Made by a program: the position numbers and the translations under genes. Below are positions 17,723 through 26,979 of a stretch of 64,000 nt of DNA, piece after piece. Source of the DNA: Alcanivorax jadensis T9 (lineage in GTDB: Bacteria; Pseudomonadota; Gammaproteobacteria; Pseudomonadales; Alcanivoracaceae); contig NZ_ARXU01000010.1 of the NCBI RefSeq assembly GCF_000756655.1, positions 1 to 64,000 on the forward strand. Reading direction: 5' to 3'. Position 1 is the first letter of the stretch, and every line of letters begins with the position of its first letter. Below the pieces are notes generated by a model that saw only the letters and a list, made by a program, of their open reading frames with translations, searched no databases and was not told where the DNA came from.

Positions 17723-18158
17723 TGAGCCCTTCTCCTTCGCTGGCGGCTTTGAACTTGTTGTACAGACCCGCCGGTATCCCGGTGGGCCTGAGAGTATCAG
17801 CACTGACGCAGGCCACCTTGATCTCAGCCTGACACAGCAGCGTATCGCCTCGGCATACCTGCTGATCGAAAAACAACGTTGCCTTGCCCAGCTGCTTGAG
17901 CCGGGCGGTCACTGCCAGTGCATCATCGATGCGGGCCGGCTGACGGTATTCCACATTGGCCGAATGGACCACGAACTGGAAATTTTCATCGGCCAGCACA
18001 TAGTGCTGATAGCCCAGAGTGCGCAAAAACTCAGTGCGCGCCCTTTCCATGAATTTCAGGTAATTCACGTAATAAACGATGCCACCGGCATCAGTGTCTT
18101 CGATGTAGACGCGTACCGGCAGGGTAAATTCCCCATTTCGCGGCTTTTTTTCAATCAT
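17715..18158 (-). CDS. ybgC: Tol-Pal-associated acyl-CoA thioesterase YbgC
   Basis: Hotdog-fold thioesterase of 147 residues with the 4-hydroxybenzoyl-CoA thioesterase signature [24 protein letters not shown], including the catalytic Asp. Cytoplasmic; linked to phospholipid or acyl-ACP metabolism at the Tol complex. I use ATG 18158 ([11 protein letters not shown]), which overlaps the last codons of ruvB by eight bases; a longer open frame to 18233 lies wholly within ruvB. First gene of the tol-pal operon and likely coupled to ruvB. Confidence 0.93.
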   Translation of the reverse strand: MIEKKPRNGEFTLPVRVYIEDTDAGGIVYYVNYLKFMERARTEFLRTLGYQHYVLADENFQFVVHSANVEYRQPARIDDALAVTARLKQLGKATLFFDQQVCRGDTLLCQAEIKVACVSADTLRPTGIPAGLYNKFKAASEGEGLNG

Positions 18159-19179
18159 TAAACAAATCACCGTCTTTTCGAGGACGCTGTAAGCCGAAAT
18201 GACGCCAGGCATGGTTGGTGGTGGCGCGTCCACGAGGGGTACGTTGAATAAAGCCCTGCTGGATCAAATAGGGCTCCACCACCTCTTCCAGGGTGCCGGC
18301 ATCTTCATTAAGAGCGGCCGCCAGAGACTCCAGGCCCACCGGACCACCATCAAATTTGTGCATGATCATGTCGAGCAGACGCCGGTCGGTGCCGTCCAGG
18401 CCACAACTATCCACCTCCAGCATATCCAGCGCCCGCTGGGCCATGGCTTCGGTGATACGTCCGTCGCCTTTTACTTCCGCGTAATCACGCACCCGTCGCA
18501 ACAGCCGGTTGGCGATACGGGGAGTGCCCCGGGCGCGGCGCGCCACTTCCAGAGCGCCGGCATCATCAATGGGAATGGAGAGAATGTCGCAGGCACGAAT
18601 CACAATCCCGGAGAGATCCTCCACCGAATAGAATTCCAGCCGCTGAACAATGCCGAAGCGATCGCGCAAGGGCGCGGTAAGCAGGCCGGCCCGGGTGGTG
18701 GCACCCACCAGAGTGAAGGGCGGCAAATCCAGTTTGATGGAACGGGCCGCCGGCCCCTCGCCGATCATGATATCGAGCTGGTAGTCCTCCATGGCCGGAT
18801 AGAGGATTTCCTCCACCACCGGTGACAGGCGGTGGATTTCATCCACGAACAGCACATCACCTTCTTCCAGGTTGGTGAGGATGGCGGCCAGATCACCGGC
18901 TTTTTCCAGCACAGGGCCGGAAGTAGACTTGAGTTCGCAGCCCATTTCACGGGCGATGATGTGCGCCAGGGTAGTCTTGCCCAGGCCGGGGGGGCCAAAA
19001 ATCAGGGTATGGTCCAGGGCTTCATTACGGCCACGGGCGGCATCAATGAAGATTTCCATGCGCTCGCGGACTTTTGGCTGGCCTTTGTAGTCAGCCAGGC
19101 TGGCCGGGCGGATAGCCCGGTCCTGCTGTTCTTCACCGGTGCCGACAGCGGCAGCTGAAATCAGACGGTCGTTTTCCAT
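18151..19179 (-). CDS. ruvB: Holliday junction branch migration helicase RuvB
   Basis: AAA+ motor of 342 residues. Walker [10 protein letters not shown] (about 64-72), Walker B LFVDEIHR, sensor GATTRAG, arginine-finger region PLRDRFG, and the C-terminal winged helix with PRGRATT. Acts with RuvA to move Holliday junctions in recombinational repair. It follows ruvA after an unusually long 237-bp gap that contains an inverted repeat. Confidence 0.97.
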   Translation of the reverse strand: MENDRLISAAAVGTGEEQQDRAIRPASLADYKGQPKVRERMEIFIDAARGRNEALDHTLIFGPPGLGKTTLAHIIAREMGCELKSTSGPVLEKAGDLAAILTNLEEGDVLFVDEIHRLSPVVEEILYPAMEDYQLDIMIGEGPAARSIKLDLPPFTLVGATTRAGLLTAPLRDRFGIVQRLEFYSVEDLSGIVIRACDILSIPIDDAGALEVARRARGTPRIANRLLRRVRDYAEVKGDGRITEAMAQRALDMLEVDSCGLDGTDRRLLDMIMHKFDGGPVGLESLAAALNEDAGTLEEVVEPYLIQQGFIQRTPRGRATTNHAWRHFGLQRPRKDGDLFND

Positions 19180-19268
19180 GCGTGCAGTAGAGAGACCCAG
19201 CGTTATGAGAATGATTTTGAGCTAGCGTAGACGGATTGTTCCCGGCAGTCACCCGGTGGATGCGAACA

Positions 19269-19410
19269 GTTGAAAGTTCAAAGTTCAAACGCGCTCGAAG
19301 CTGATGCCTCACGAATCAGGCCCCTTCGCGTTTAACCCGGTTTGGTGCGCGGGCACGACATAGCAGCATCTCAAGTGTCGTCCCGCGCCTTTAAACTTTG
19401 AACTTTCAAC
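19269..19410. repeat. Inverted repeat in the ruvA-ruvB gap
   Basis: GTTGAAAGTTCAAAGTT (19269-19285) is the exact complement of 19394-19410, with about 108 bases between. The arms themselves are built of a GAAAGTTCAAAGTTC-type tandem. ruvA and ruvB are usually adjacent, so this looks like an insertion of a small non-coding repeat element. No reading frame of note inside. Confidence 0.75.
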
Positions 19411-19416
19411 TTGCCT

Positions 19417-20016
19417 TCACCGCGCCAGGCTTTTCAGCGCCTGCCGGATCAGTTGCTCACTGCTGGCGCCCTCTTCCGCCACCTTGCCAACAGCAGCTGC
19501 GGCATCCTTGTTGCGATAACCCAGCGCCTCCAGGGCGGCAATGGCGTCGGAACGGGCATCGTCTGGCTGTGCCAGCGACACCTGGCCCGGCAGGGAGGTG
19601 GGACCACCATCAATCTTGTCGAGGCGGTCACGCATTTCGATAACCAGTCGTTCAGCGGTTTTCTTGCCGATACCCGGCACCTTCACCAGTGAGGTGGTGT
19701 CCTGATCGTGGATGCACTGTGCCAGGCGATCCGCCTCGATGCCGGAGAGAATCGCCAGGGCCATTTTCGGCCCCACGCCGTTGACCTTGATCAGCGCCCG
19801 AAACAGTTCCCGCTCATAGCGATCAGCAAAGCCATAGAGTAACTGTGCATCTTCGCGCACCACGAAATGGGTATGCAGGGTCAAAGACTCACCGGTGTCC
19901 GGCAGACCGTAGAAGACGGTCATGGGGGCTTCCACTTCGTAGCCCACCCCGTTCACATCCAGCAGCAGCACTGGCGGGCGTTTCTCGAGCAGGGTTCCGC
20001 GCAATTGTCCTATCAT
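19417..20016 (-). CDS. ruvA: Holliday junction DNA-binding protein RuvA
   Basis: A 199-residue tetrameric junction-binding protein: OB fold (MIGQLRGTLLEKRPPVLLLD), two helix-hairpin-helix motifs (LIKVNGVGPKMALAIL and LVKVPGIGKKTAERLV, about residues 71-125), a linker, and the RuvB-binding domain III (DAIAALEALGY). It follows ruvC by 22 bases. Confidence 0.97.
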   Translation of the reverse strand: MIGQLRGTLLEKRPPVLLLDVNGVGYEVEAPMTVFYGLPDTGESLTLHTHFVVREDAQLLYGFADRYERELFRALIKVNGVGPKMALAILSGIEADRLAQCIHDQDTTSLVKVPGIGKKTAERLVIEMRDRLDKIDGGPTSLPGQVSLAQPDDARSDAIAALEALGYRNKDAAAAVGKVAEEGASSEQLIRQALKSLAR

Positions 20017-20038
20017 GGCTGAATCATCACCGTACTTT

Positions 20039-20557
20039 TCACCGTATTCGTCCGTTTCTTACCGCGGTAGCGCCGCCCATACGCGCCAGTGACACGCGCA
20101 TGTGGGCATGACAAAGGGCAATGGCCAGCGCGTCGGCAGCATCTTCCTGGGGGCGTTTTTCCAGGCCGAGCAGGTATTTGACCATTTCCGCCACCTGCCC
20201 TTTTTCCGCGCCACCGCGCCCTACCACCGCCTGCTTCACCTGACGGGCAGAATATTCAAACACTGGTAGTGAGGCCTGCATCACTGCCGCAATGGCAGCT
20301 CCCCGGGCCTGCCCCAGCTTCAGGGCAGAATCCGCGTTGCGGGCCATGAACACCTTTTCAATACTCACTTCCGCCGGGCCGTATTCCATCACCACCTGAT
20401 GGATGCCGGTGAAGATCTCGCCCAGGCGAGGAGGAATCTCCTTGTGGGTCGTGGCGATGGTCCCGAAGGCCACCGCCCGACTGCGGTTACCCACCTGCTC
20501 CACCAGACCGTAACCGGTGCGCCGGGAGCCCGGGTCGATCCCCAGTAGTAATGCCAT
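20039..20557 (-). CDS. ruvC: Holliday junction resolvase RuvC
   Basis: Endonuclease of 172 residues that cuts Holliday junctions symmetrically. The first catalytic Asp is in [14 protein letters not shown], Glu in VSIEKVF, and the last acidic residues in [17 protein letters not shown] use ATG 20557 (MALLLGID), the family start; the frame runs 18 codons further without similarity. First gene of the ruvCAB block, after the yebC terminator. Confidence 0.96.
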   Translation of the reverse strand: MALLLGIDPGSRRTGYGLVEQVGNRSRAVAFGTIATTHKEIPPRLGEIFTGIHQVVMEYGPAEVSIEKVFMARNADSALKLGQARGAAIAAVMQASLPVFEYSARQVKQAVVGRGGAEKGQVAEMVKYLLGLEKRPQEDAADALAIALCHAHMRVSLARMGGATAVRNGRIR

Positions 20558-20626
20558 AAGCCGCTGACCCGATAATAAAAGCTGGCCCAGTTTTACCTGA
20601 CAGCTGTCCATATGTCCAGTTGAAGC

Positions 20627-20668
20627 AGCTTCTCGCTTCTCGCTTCTAGCTTCTAGCTTCTAGCTTCT
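20627..20668. repeat. Six tandem copies of a heptanucleotide
   Basis: Six units of (a/c)GCTTCT in a row with only one position varying, in the noncoding gap upstream of ruvC. Similar TAGC-rich tracts occur at 20750-20776, 26897-26920 and 48091-48112. No gene is seen. Confidence 0.8.
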
Positions 20669-20712
20669 AGCAGAATTGTGGCCCGGACCGAAAGATGCAC
20701 AAGCCAGATAAC

Positions 20713-20740
20713 AAAAAACCCCGACGCTGCGGGGTTTTTT
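20713..20740. terminator. Terminator after yebC
   Basis: ACCCCG/CGGGGT stem framed by six A and six T residues. On the minus strand it follows the yebC stop by about 35 bases and has a run of T, so it should separate yebC from ruvC transcription. Confidence 0.9.
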
Positions 20741-20774
20741 GTTTTTCTGTTAGCTAGCAGCTCGTAGCTAGTAG

Positions 20775-21518
20775 CTACTCCTCTTCTTCTGCCGGCCAGC
20801 TGGCGTTGGTGTAGACATTCTGCACGTCGTCCAGGTCTTCCAGCATGTCGATCATCTTCTGAACGGTTTCGGCGGTGTCCGCATCCATCTCCGCTTCCGT
20901 GGAGGGGTGCATGGTCACTTCCGCATCGGCGAACTCCAGCCCGGCTTCGCGCAGGGCATCAATCACGTCACCGAACTGCCTGTCCGGGGTGGTGATCACC
21001 AGGAAGCTGCCGTCGTCGTTTTCTTCCACGTCCTCGGCACCGGCTTCCAGGGCCACTTCCATCAGCTTGTCTTCGTCCACGCCGCCGGGCTCAAAAAAGA
21101 TCTCGCCGCGCTTGGTGAACAGGAAAGCCACAGAACCACTGGTGCCCAGATTACCGGCAAACTTGGAGAACGCATGGCGCACCTCGGCCACAGTACGGTT
21201 CACGTTGTCGGTCATGGTTTCCACCAGTACCGCCACGCCACCCTTGCCATAGCCTTCGTAGGTGATCTCTTCCATGTTGGCATCATCATCACCACCGGCA
21301 CCGCGCTTGATCGCCCGGTCGATGGTGTCACGGGTCATGTTCTGACCCAGCGCCTTGTCCACCGCTGCACGCAGGCGTGGGTTATCGGCCGGCTCGCCGC
21401 CGCCCATTCTGGCCGCCACGGTGATTTCGCGAATCAGCTTGGTAAAGATCTTGCCGCGCTTAGCATCCTGGGCCGCCTTGCGGTGCTTGATGTTGGCCCA
21501 TTTACTGTGTCCTGCCAT
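20775..21518 (-). CDS. yebC: YebC/PmpR-family protein
   Basis: A 247-residue member of the YebC family ([22 protein letters not shown] start, [14 protein letters not shown] core). Annotated as a transcriptional regulator; recent work on the family also assigns a role in relieving ribosome stalling at proline runs. It lies between aspS and ruvC, its standard place in gammaproteobacteria. Acidic C-terminal tail (AEEEE). Confidence 0.95.
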   Translation of the reverse strand: MAGHSKWANIKHRKAAQDAKRGKIFTKLIREITVAARMGGGEPADNPRLRAAVDKALGQNMTRDTIDRAIKRGAGGDDDANMEEITYEGYGKGGVAVLVETMTDNVNRTVAEVRHAFSKFAGNLGTSGSVAFLFTKRGEIFFEPGGVDEDKLMEVALEAGAEDVEENDDGSFLVITTPDRQFGDVIDALREAGLEFADAEVTMHPSTEAEMDADTAETVQKMIDMLEDLDDVQNVYTNASWPAEEEE

Positions 21519-21583
21519 GGTGTCTCCCGTAATTGCTACGAACAGACCGGCGCGAGCAGATCGCGCCGCCGGTTGCTATCGAA

Positions 21584-23347
21584 TCAGTTATCGTCTTTGC
21601 GAACCTGCACACCCACTTCACGCAGCTGCTTGTTGTCCACCGAGGACGGCGCATTGGTCATGGTGCAGGCTGCGGTCTGGGTTTTCGGGAAGGCAATCAC
21701 ATCGCGGATAGACTCGCTGCCGGTCATCAGCATGACCATGCGATCCAGGCCGAAGGCCAGGCCACCATGTGGCGGCGCGCCGTATTTCAGGCCGTCGAGC
21801 AGGAAGCCGAATTTTTCGTCCGCCTCTTCATCGGAAATGCCCAGCGCTTCGAACACGGTACGCTGCATGGCCGGGTTGTGGATACGGATGGAACCGCCAC
21901 CCAGCTCGGTGCCGTTCAGCACCATGTCATAGGCACGGGACAGCGCCCCTTCCGGGTTGCTTTTCAGCTCTTCCGGGCTGCAGCTGGGCATGGTGAAGGG
22001 GTGATGCAGCGCGTAGTACTGGCCGTCATCCTCTTCAAACATGGGGAAGTCCACCACCCACAACGGCGCCCAGTCACCCTGTACCAGGTTCAGGTCGTGG
22101 CCGACCTTGACGCGCAGCGCCCCCAGGGCTTCGTTGACAATCTTGGCCTTGTCGGCGCCAAAGAAGATCAAGTCGCCGGTCTCGGCACCGGTGCGCTCGA
22201 GAATGCCCTGGATTGCCTCTTCGGTCAGGAATTTGAGGATCGGCGACTGCAGGCCTTCCGCCCCCGCAGCCAGGTCGTTGACCTTGATATAGGCCAGCCC
22301 CTTGGCGCCGTAGATGCTGACGAACTTGGTATAGCCGTCGATATCCTTGCGCGACAGGCTGCACCCGCCAGGGACTCTCATGGCCGCCACACGCCCTTTC
22401 GGATCGTTGGCCGGGCCGGAGAACACCTTGAAATCCACACCGGCCAGCAGGTCGGCGATGTCGATCAGTTCCAGCGGGATACGCAGATCCGGCTTGTCGG
22501 AACCAAAACGCTGCATGGCTTCCGAGAACGGCATGCGCGGGAAGTCCGGCAGCTCCACATTGAGCAGCTCCTTGAACACCGAGCGCACCATTCGTTCGGT
22601 GATGCCCATGATGTCTTCTTCCTCCACAAAGGAGGCTTCCAGATCGATCTGGGTGAATTCCGGCTGACGATCAGCCCGCAGGTCCTCATCGCGGAAGCAC
22701 TTGGCGATCTGGTAGTAACGGTCGAAGCCCGCCACCATCAGCAGCTGTTTGAACAACTGCGGGGACTGCGGCAACGCGAAGAAGCTGCCGGGATGGGTGC
22801 GGCTCGGCACCAGGTAATCACGGGCGCCTTCGGGGGTAGCACGAGTGAGGATCGGGGTTTCCACATCCATGAAACCTTCGCCTTCCAGGAAGGCGCGAAC
22901 CACATGGGTCAGACGCGAACGGAACTGGAAGTTGCGCAGCACTTCCGGGCGACGCAGGTCCATGTAGCGGTACTTGAGGCGCACCTCTTCACCGGCAGCG
23001 GAGTGGGCATCGAGCTCGAACGGCGGCGTTTCTGCCTCGTTGAGGATGGTCAGTTCCTTGCCCAGCACTTCGATATCGCCAGTGGACATCTTGCTGTTAC
23101 GCACCGCTTCATCGCGCATGCGCACCCGGCCGGTCAGGCGCACCACGTACTCGCTGCGAACCTTGTCGGCCAGCGCGAAGGCTTCCACGGTATCCGGATC
23201 GAACACCACCTGCACCAGACCATTACGGTCTCGCAAGTCGAGGAAAATCACCCCGCCGTGGTCACGGCGGCGACTGACCCAACCGCAAAGCTCAACTGTT
23301 TCTCCGTCGTGGGAGGCTCGCAAATCACCGCAATAATGGCTTCGCAT
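21584..23347 (-). CDS. aspS: Aspartyl-tRNA synthetase
   Basis: Class II synthetase of 587 residues with the OB-fold anticodon domain at the start (MRSHYCGDL...[15 protein letters not shown]), the GAD insertion domain, and class II motifs 2 ([19 protein letters not shown]) and 3 ([16 protein letters not shown]). The start at ATG 23347 matches the E. coli enzyme; an ATG nine bases upstream is possible. Longer N-terminal frames are noncoding. The gap to yebC holds a GC-rich hairpin (about 21548-21573) without a T-run. Confidence 0.96.
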   Translation of the reverse strand: MRSHYCGDLRASHDGETVELCGWVSRRRDHGGVIFLDLRDRNGLVQVVFDPDTVEAFALADKVRSEYVVRLTGRVRMRDEAVRNSKMSTGDIEVLGKELTILNEAETPPFELDAHSAAGEEVRLKYRYMDLRRPEVLRNFQFRSRLTHVVRAFLEGEGFMDVETPILTRATPEGARDYLVPSRTHPGSFFALPQSPQLFKQLLMVAGFDRYYQIAKCFRDEDLRADRQPEFTQIDLEASFVEEEDIMGITERMVRSVFKELLNVELPDFPRMPFSEAMQRFGSDKPDLRIPLELIDIADLLAGVDFKVFSGPANDPKGRVAAMRVPGGCSLSRKDIDGYTKFVSIYGAKGLAYIKVNDLAAGAEGLQSPILKFLTEEAIQGILERTGAETGDLIFFGADKAKIVNEALGALRVKVGHDLNLVQGDWAPLWVVDFPMFEEDDGQYYALHHPFTMPSCSPEELKSNPEGALSRAYDMVLNGTELGGGSIRIHNPAMQRTVFEALGISDEEADEKFGFLLDGLKYGAPPHGGLAFGLDRMVMLMTGSESIRDVIAFPKTQTAACTMTNAPSSVDNKQLREVGVQVRKDDN

Positions 23348-23715
23348 GCTTAACATCCGCTTGTATTTCTGAGGGCGCCGCCCGGGGCCGACCGCATCTG
23401 TCGGCAGCTCCTGCCCCGGACCGCTGAAAAAGGCGCCACAGTATAGCGATTCCACCGCCCGCGAGCCATGCCGGGGGGCGATTCCCTGCCAAACAGGCCA
23501 CATCCGCCTCTTTTTTGTTGAAACTCCGTAAAAAATAGTGGTTTGACGGCTTGTGCAGTGAAAATTCATGGCATATAACAGATGCGAACCAAATCAGTGG
23601 CCCCCTGAGTTTGCGCAGTCCAGGGGCGTACCTGATCAGGGAAGCAAGACCGGTTCCCCGCCTTTCGGCGGAGACACACATTCTCAGGAAGACACCAAAA
23701 AGGGGTAAGTAATCC
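23348..23715. other. Divergent control region between aspS and the HU-like gene
   Basis: About 370 bases without a gene. A candidate plus-strand promoter for the HU-like gene is seen near 23551-23579; the rest, including a pyrimidine-rich stretch ahead of the start codon, has nothing I can name. The aspS promoter must lie in the proximal part but no clear boxes stand out. Confidence 0.5.
23551..23579 (+). promoter_or_regulatory. Candidate promoter of the HU-like gene
   Basis: TTGTGC (23551-23556) and TATAAC (23574-23579) are 17 bases apart. The -10 matches the consensus at five of six positions, the -35 only at three. It would give a leader of about 130 bases. Confidence 0.4.
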
Positions 23716-24090
23716 ATGGCTGCAAAGAAAAAGACAGCTGCCAAAGCCACCAGCGCTACTGCGGCTCGCAAGGTTAAAACCATCACCGAACCGATGAACA
23801 AAACCCAGATCGTCAACCAGATCAGCGATACCACCGGCCTGACCAAGAAAGACGTCAACGCCGTATTCGATGAGCTGGCAGACATCATGGAAGGTCATCT
23901 GAAGAAACGCGGTGCTGGTCAGTTCACCCTGCCGGGCCTGATGAAAATCGTGACCCAGAAGAAACCCGCCACCAAGGCACGCAAGGGCATCAATCCATTC
24001 ACCGGCGAAGAGACCACTTTCGCCGCCAAGCCGGCCCGCACCATGGTAAAAGTGCGTCCGCTGAAGAAGCTCAAGGACATGGCATCCTGA
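23716..24090 (+). CDS. HU-family DNA-binding protein
   Basis: A 124-residue histone-like protein. Residues 1-25 are a Lys/Ala-rich extension (MAAKKKTAAKATSATAARK), followed by an HU/IHF fold (about 28-120) with TKKDVNAVFDELADIM and the variant arm RKGINPFTGEETTFAAKPA. This is the longer HU class found in Pseudomonas and relatives, distinct from HupA/HupB (90 residues). It should bind DNA without strong sequence preference. A GC-rich hairpin follows the stop codon. Confidence 0.9.
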   Translation: MAAKKKTAAKATSATAARKVKTITEPMNKTQIVNQISDTTGLTKKDVNAVFDELADIMEGHLKKRGAGQFTLPGLMKIVTQKKPATKARKGINPFTGEETTFAAKPARTMVKVRPLKKLKDMAS

Positions 24091-24101
24091 TGCCGCTTGC
24101 C

Positions 24102-24125
24102 ACCGCCGGGCTCCTGCCCGGCGGT
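24102..24125 (+). terminator. Hairpin after the HU-like gene
   Basis: ACCGCCGGG/CCCGGCGGT stem with a six-base loop, 11 bases past the stop codon. The following sequence is pyrimidine-rich but lacks a T-run, so termination efficiency is uncertain. Confidence 0.55.
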
Positions 24126-24288
24126 TGACCTTCTCTCTCCTCCTCTGGCCCCTGGCCACCCCAGCCTCTATAATCCGCGCCCATTGATATCTCGCTGACT
24201 GACCCTGGTTGTTTTCTGGCCAACCGCAGCCACCCTAGGCGCCAGCATCAGCCCCGTTCTTCTGTACCGGAATTCAAGGAGCGCGCCC

Positions 24289-24594
24289 ATGGCAGAGCGT
24301 AAAGACAAGAAGAAGGTAATCGGCGAGCCGATGACCGACGAACAGATCAAGGTTTTCCTGGATTTCTCCAGCGAGGAGGGTGTGGACGCCGACTTTCACG
24401 TCCTTGAGAAGGCCTACCGGGCCTTGCGGGCCGAAGATTTCGGGCGTTTCATCGGGTTCTTCCAGACACAGGGCCGGGATATCAATGCCCGCGATCCCCA
24501 GGGCCGTACCCTGCTGACCCATATCGACGATCACCCGAAGTGCAGTGACTATGCTCAGTTGCTGCGTGATGCCGGCGGCACAGGTCCGGATTAA
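24289..24594 (+). CDS. PA4642-family protein
   Basis: A 101-residue soluble protein of the PA4642 family (start MAERKDKKKVIGEPMTDEQI, core LEKAYRALRAEDFGRFIGFF). It resembles a short ankyrin/helical repeat module (NARDPQGRTLLTHI). Function unknown. A strong AAGGAG ribosome site lies eight to nine bases before the ATG. Stands alone between the HU-like gene and the secreted helical protein; a GCCGCC/GGCGGC hairpin (about 24610-24636) follows. Confidence 0.82.
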   Translation: MAERKDKKKVIGEPMTDEQIKVFLDFSSEEGVDADFHVLEKAYRALRAEDFGRFIGFFQTQGRDINARDPQGRTLLTHIDDHPKCSDYAQLLRDAGGTGPD

Positions 24595-24901
24595 GAGCCT
24601 CTACCCCGCCGCCTGACCTTCTGTCGGGCGGCAACCAGCCAGATACATTTTCCAGGAAAAATACATACCCTCAGGAACTTGTTCACCGCCCAAGCCCATG
24701 GCATTGTTAAGCCATTACAAGGGCTATCGGGGCCCGGCGACCATGTCGCCTCTAATAACAGGGTATTGAGAGAGCCGGAGACGGCTTTCCTGTTTGGTTT
24801 TGTGGCAACTGCCTCCACTGGCATATCGCGACAAAGACGATCACAGGTTGTATTCCAGACCCTGATAAAACACACAACAACAACAAGAGCTGTAAACCAT
24901 C
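24595..24901. other. Noncoding gap before the secreted helical-repeat gene
   Basis: About 300 bases. It begins with a GCCGCC/GGCGGC hairpin that may end the PA4642-family transcript; the rest has no credible frame and presumably holds the promoter of the next gene, but no convincing -35/-10 pair was found. Confidence 0.5.
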
Positions 24902-26125
24902 ATGACAGCATATCCTCAACGATTCTGGCATTCCCTGTGTCTGGTCGCGCTTTGCGCAATGAGCTTGCAACTTCATGCGGCACGCGATGACGACTATGAC
25001 GATGAAATGGATGAAGTCACCGCGGAAGAACTGCAAATGCAGGAGATTCCGGTGGACGAACGCATCTTCCAGGAAAAATGGAACGAGGTTCCCTACAAGA
25101 AGAGCTACTTCACCTACACTGACGCGCAGATCCGCGAGAAATGGGACTACCTGATGCGTGGACTCAAGGTGCCCTACCCCTCCGCAGACTACATGCGTGC
25201 CCAGTTCAAGAAATACCCGTTCATGTCTGAAGACATCCAGAACTGGGATGGCAAGGACTATGAAGAACTTGAGCGCCGCTACCTGGCCGTATACAGGATG
25301 TTCTTTTCCGGTGATTTCCAGCAAGCTCGCGAAGAAGGGCTGAAACTGGGAGCAATCGGCAAGATTCCTTCCCTGTTCTCCCAGCTGATGTATGCGATCT
25401 ATCTGGCGGACCGTCAAAGCACCAAATACATGATGTTGCAGGACGTGGCTAACCAGGCGGAGGAATACTTCGATGAGATGAAAGCAGCCGAGGGTGATGC
25501 AGAAGTGGCCCCGATAGTGGCTACTGTAAAACTGGGTTACGCCTACGCCATCGCCCGTATCGCCGAAGAATCCCCGGTGCCAGTCGTAGTGGCTCGCCGC
25601 TATATCGGCAAGATCAAGAACAGCGCCGAAGAAGTGGTTGAAGTGATGCCGGAACAGCCTCTGGCACACGCCTTCCGCGCTGGCGTCGATGCCGGCATCA
25701 TGCGTCGAGTCGGGAAATTCACCGGCCGCATGACCTACGGTGCCCGCACCACCACGGTGGAAGACTCCTTCGCCGAAGCACTGGAAATGGCCGGCGACAT
25801 TCCGATTGTTAACTATGAGTACGCCAATGCGTTGATCTACATGAACCGCAAGCGCGACCTCAACGAGGCAATCAGCTACCTGGAAAAGGCCATGAAGATC
25901 CGTCCCGAGTTCTCCATGGATGCCCTGGACGTGATGTATTCCTACAAACGCCTGCAGGAAGTACGACTTTATGCCCTCAACTTCCGCAGCTTCCGCAAGT
26001 TTGAAAAGCTGCGCCGCAAGTTCAGCAAGCAGACTGACCGCAACCTGACCAGCATCATCAGCGACCCGCTGAGCATGGACATGCTGAATAACCCGGAAAA
26101 ATATGTCCTCCCTGAGCGCGGCTGA
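24902..26125 (+). CDS. Secreted helical-repeat protein of unknown function
   Basis: A 407-residue protein I do not recognise. Residues 1-26 are a signal peptide (ends LQLHA), followed by an acidic segment (DDDYDDEMDEVTAEE). The rest is alpha-helical with TPR-like pieces, clearest near the C-terminus (NYEYANALIYMNRKRDLNEA then ISYLEKAMKIRPEFS). No catalytic motif, lipobox or membrane helix is seen, so a periplasmic scaffold or adaptor is the best guess. The stop codon overlaps the ATG of the methyltransferase gene (TGATG), so the two are coupled. Confidence 0.8.
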   Translation: MTAYPQRFWHSLCLVALCAMSLQLHAARDDDYDDEMDEVTAEELQMQEIPVDERIFQEKWNEVPYKKSYFTYTDAQIREKWDYLMRGLKVPYPSADYMRAQFKKYPFMSEDIQNWDGKDYEELERRYLAVYRMFFSGDFQQAREEGLKLGAIGKIPSLFSQLMYAIYLADRQSTKYMMLQDVANQAEEYFDEMKAAEGDAEVAPIVATVKLGYAYAIARIAEESPVPVVVARRYIGKIKNSAEEVVEVMPEQPLAHAFRAGVDAGIMRRVGKFTGRMTYGARTTTVEDSFAEALEMAGDIPIVNYEYANALIYMNRKRDLNEAISYLEKAMKIRPEFSMDALDVMYSYKRLQEVRLYALNFRSFRKFEKLRRKFSKQTDRNLTSIISDPLSMDMLNNPEKYVLPERG

Positions 26126-26742
26126 TGTCACTCTATGAGGATAAGCTGTTCCCGGTATTACTGGATTGGGCAACCCGTCCGGTTTACCGGGACCGCGCCC
26201 GGATAGTCGGCCAGGCGCAGGGACGCATTCTGGAGCTGGGTGTGGGTACCGGCAGCAACTTTGCCTTTTATGGCGATTCCGCCACCGAAATCCACGGTAT
26301 CGAACCGGTCGAAGCAATGCTGGATATTGCTCGGGAAGCCGCCGACCAGTGCCCTCACCCGGACCGTTTTGTCCTGCGCACCGGCGATGCCCAGCAACTG
26401 CCCTACCCCGACCACCATTTTGATACGGTGGTAGCCTGCTTGGTGTTCTGCACCATTCCTGATCCCCGACAAGCCGCAGCAGAAGCCTTTAGGGTACTTA
26501 AACCCGGAGGCACCCTGTTGGCGCTTGAGCATGTCCTCAGCGACCGACGCTGGGTACAGCGCGTGCAAAAGGGCATGAACCCGGTCTGGAAACACCTGGC
26601 CTGTGGCTGCCAACTCACCCGCGACACCGCCAGCATCTTCCGCGAGGCAGGCTTTCGCTTAAACAAGGCCTCACACCGCCGCCACTCCAAGCTGCCAGCC
26701 TTTGCCGGAGAATTGCTGGATGGGGCCTTATTACGACCTTAA
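26125..26742 (+). CDS. Class I SAM-dependent methyltransferase (UbiE/Coq5-like)
   Basis: A 205-residue cytoplasmic methyltransferase. Motif I ILELGVGTGSNFAFY (about residues 34-48), acidic motif II (IHGIEP), motif IV VVACLVFCTI and post-motif LKPGGTLLALEH match methyltransferase domain 11 proteins. Substrate unknown. Its start is fused to the stop of the secreted helical protein gene (TGATG), which implies a functional link even though the partner is exported. Confidence 0.85.
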   Translation: MSLYEDKLFPVLLDWATRPVYRDRARIVGQAQGRILELGVGTGSNFAFYGDSATEIHGIEPVEAMLDIAREAADQCPHPDRFVLRTGDAQQLPYPDHHFDTVVACLVFCTIPDPRQAAAEAFRVLKPGGTLLALEHVLSDRRWVQRVQKGMNPVWKHLACGCQLTRDTASIFREAGFRLNKASHRRHSKLPAFAGELLDGALLRP

Positions 26743-26896
26743 AAAAATCAACGGCAAGCCTCAAGCTACAAAACGAATCAGGGCAGTGAAAACTGAAGTG
26801 TGTCTGCGCCGCGCCGGACGGCACTCTTGCATATGTTGCTTTTGCGATGGGTGGAGCGCGAAGGCAAACGTTTACCTATGTGCTCTCTGCCATCTC

Positions 26897-26920
26897 GCGT
26901 TGTAGCTTGTAGCTTGTAGC
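26897..26920. repeat. Short TTGTAGC tandem
   Basis: Repeats of the heptamer TTGTAGC in the noncoding gap before the histidine kinase gene, the same style as the heptamer tract upstream of ruvC. The surrounding 230 bases contain nothing else recognisable. Confidence 0.6.
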
Positions 26921-26979
26921 TACCCAACTGGGACAAACTGCCACACCCACCCGCGCCGCTTTCCCTTTACAATACCCCC

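Noticed and set aside
17723-17803. 27-residue N-terminal extension of TolQ
   Set aside because: It is the out-of-frame translation of ybgC; TolQ starts at 17722 with the usual length.
20627-20668. CRISPR-like array
   Set aside because: The units are only 7 bp and contiguous, with no spacers, and no cas gene is in the window.
21533-23353. Open plus-strand frame of about 606 codons
   Set aside because: It is antisense to aspS along its whole length, is rich in His/Gln as expected for the complement of a GC-rich gene, and matches no family pattern.
24752-26317. Open minus-strand frame of about 521 codons
   Set aside because: Antisense to the secreted helical protein and start of the methyltransferase, both of which have start signals, a signal peptide and motifs.
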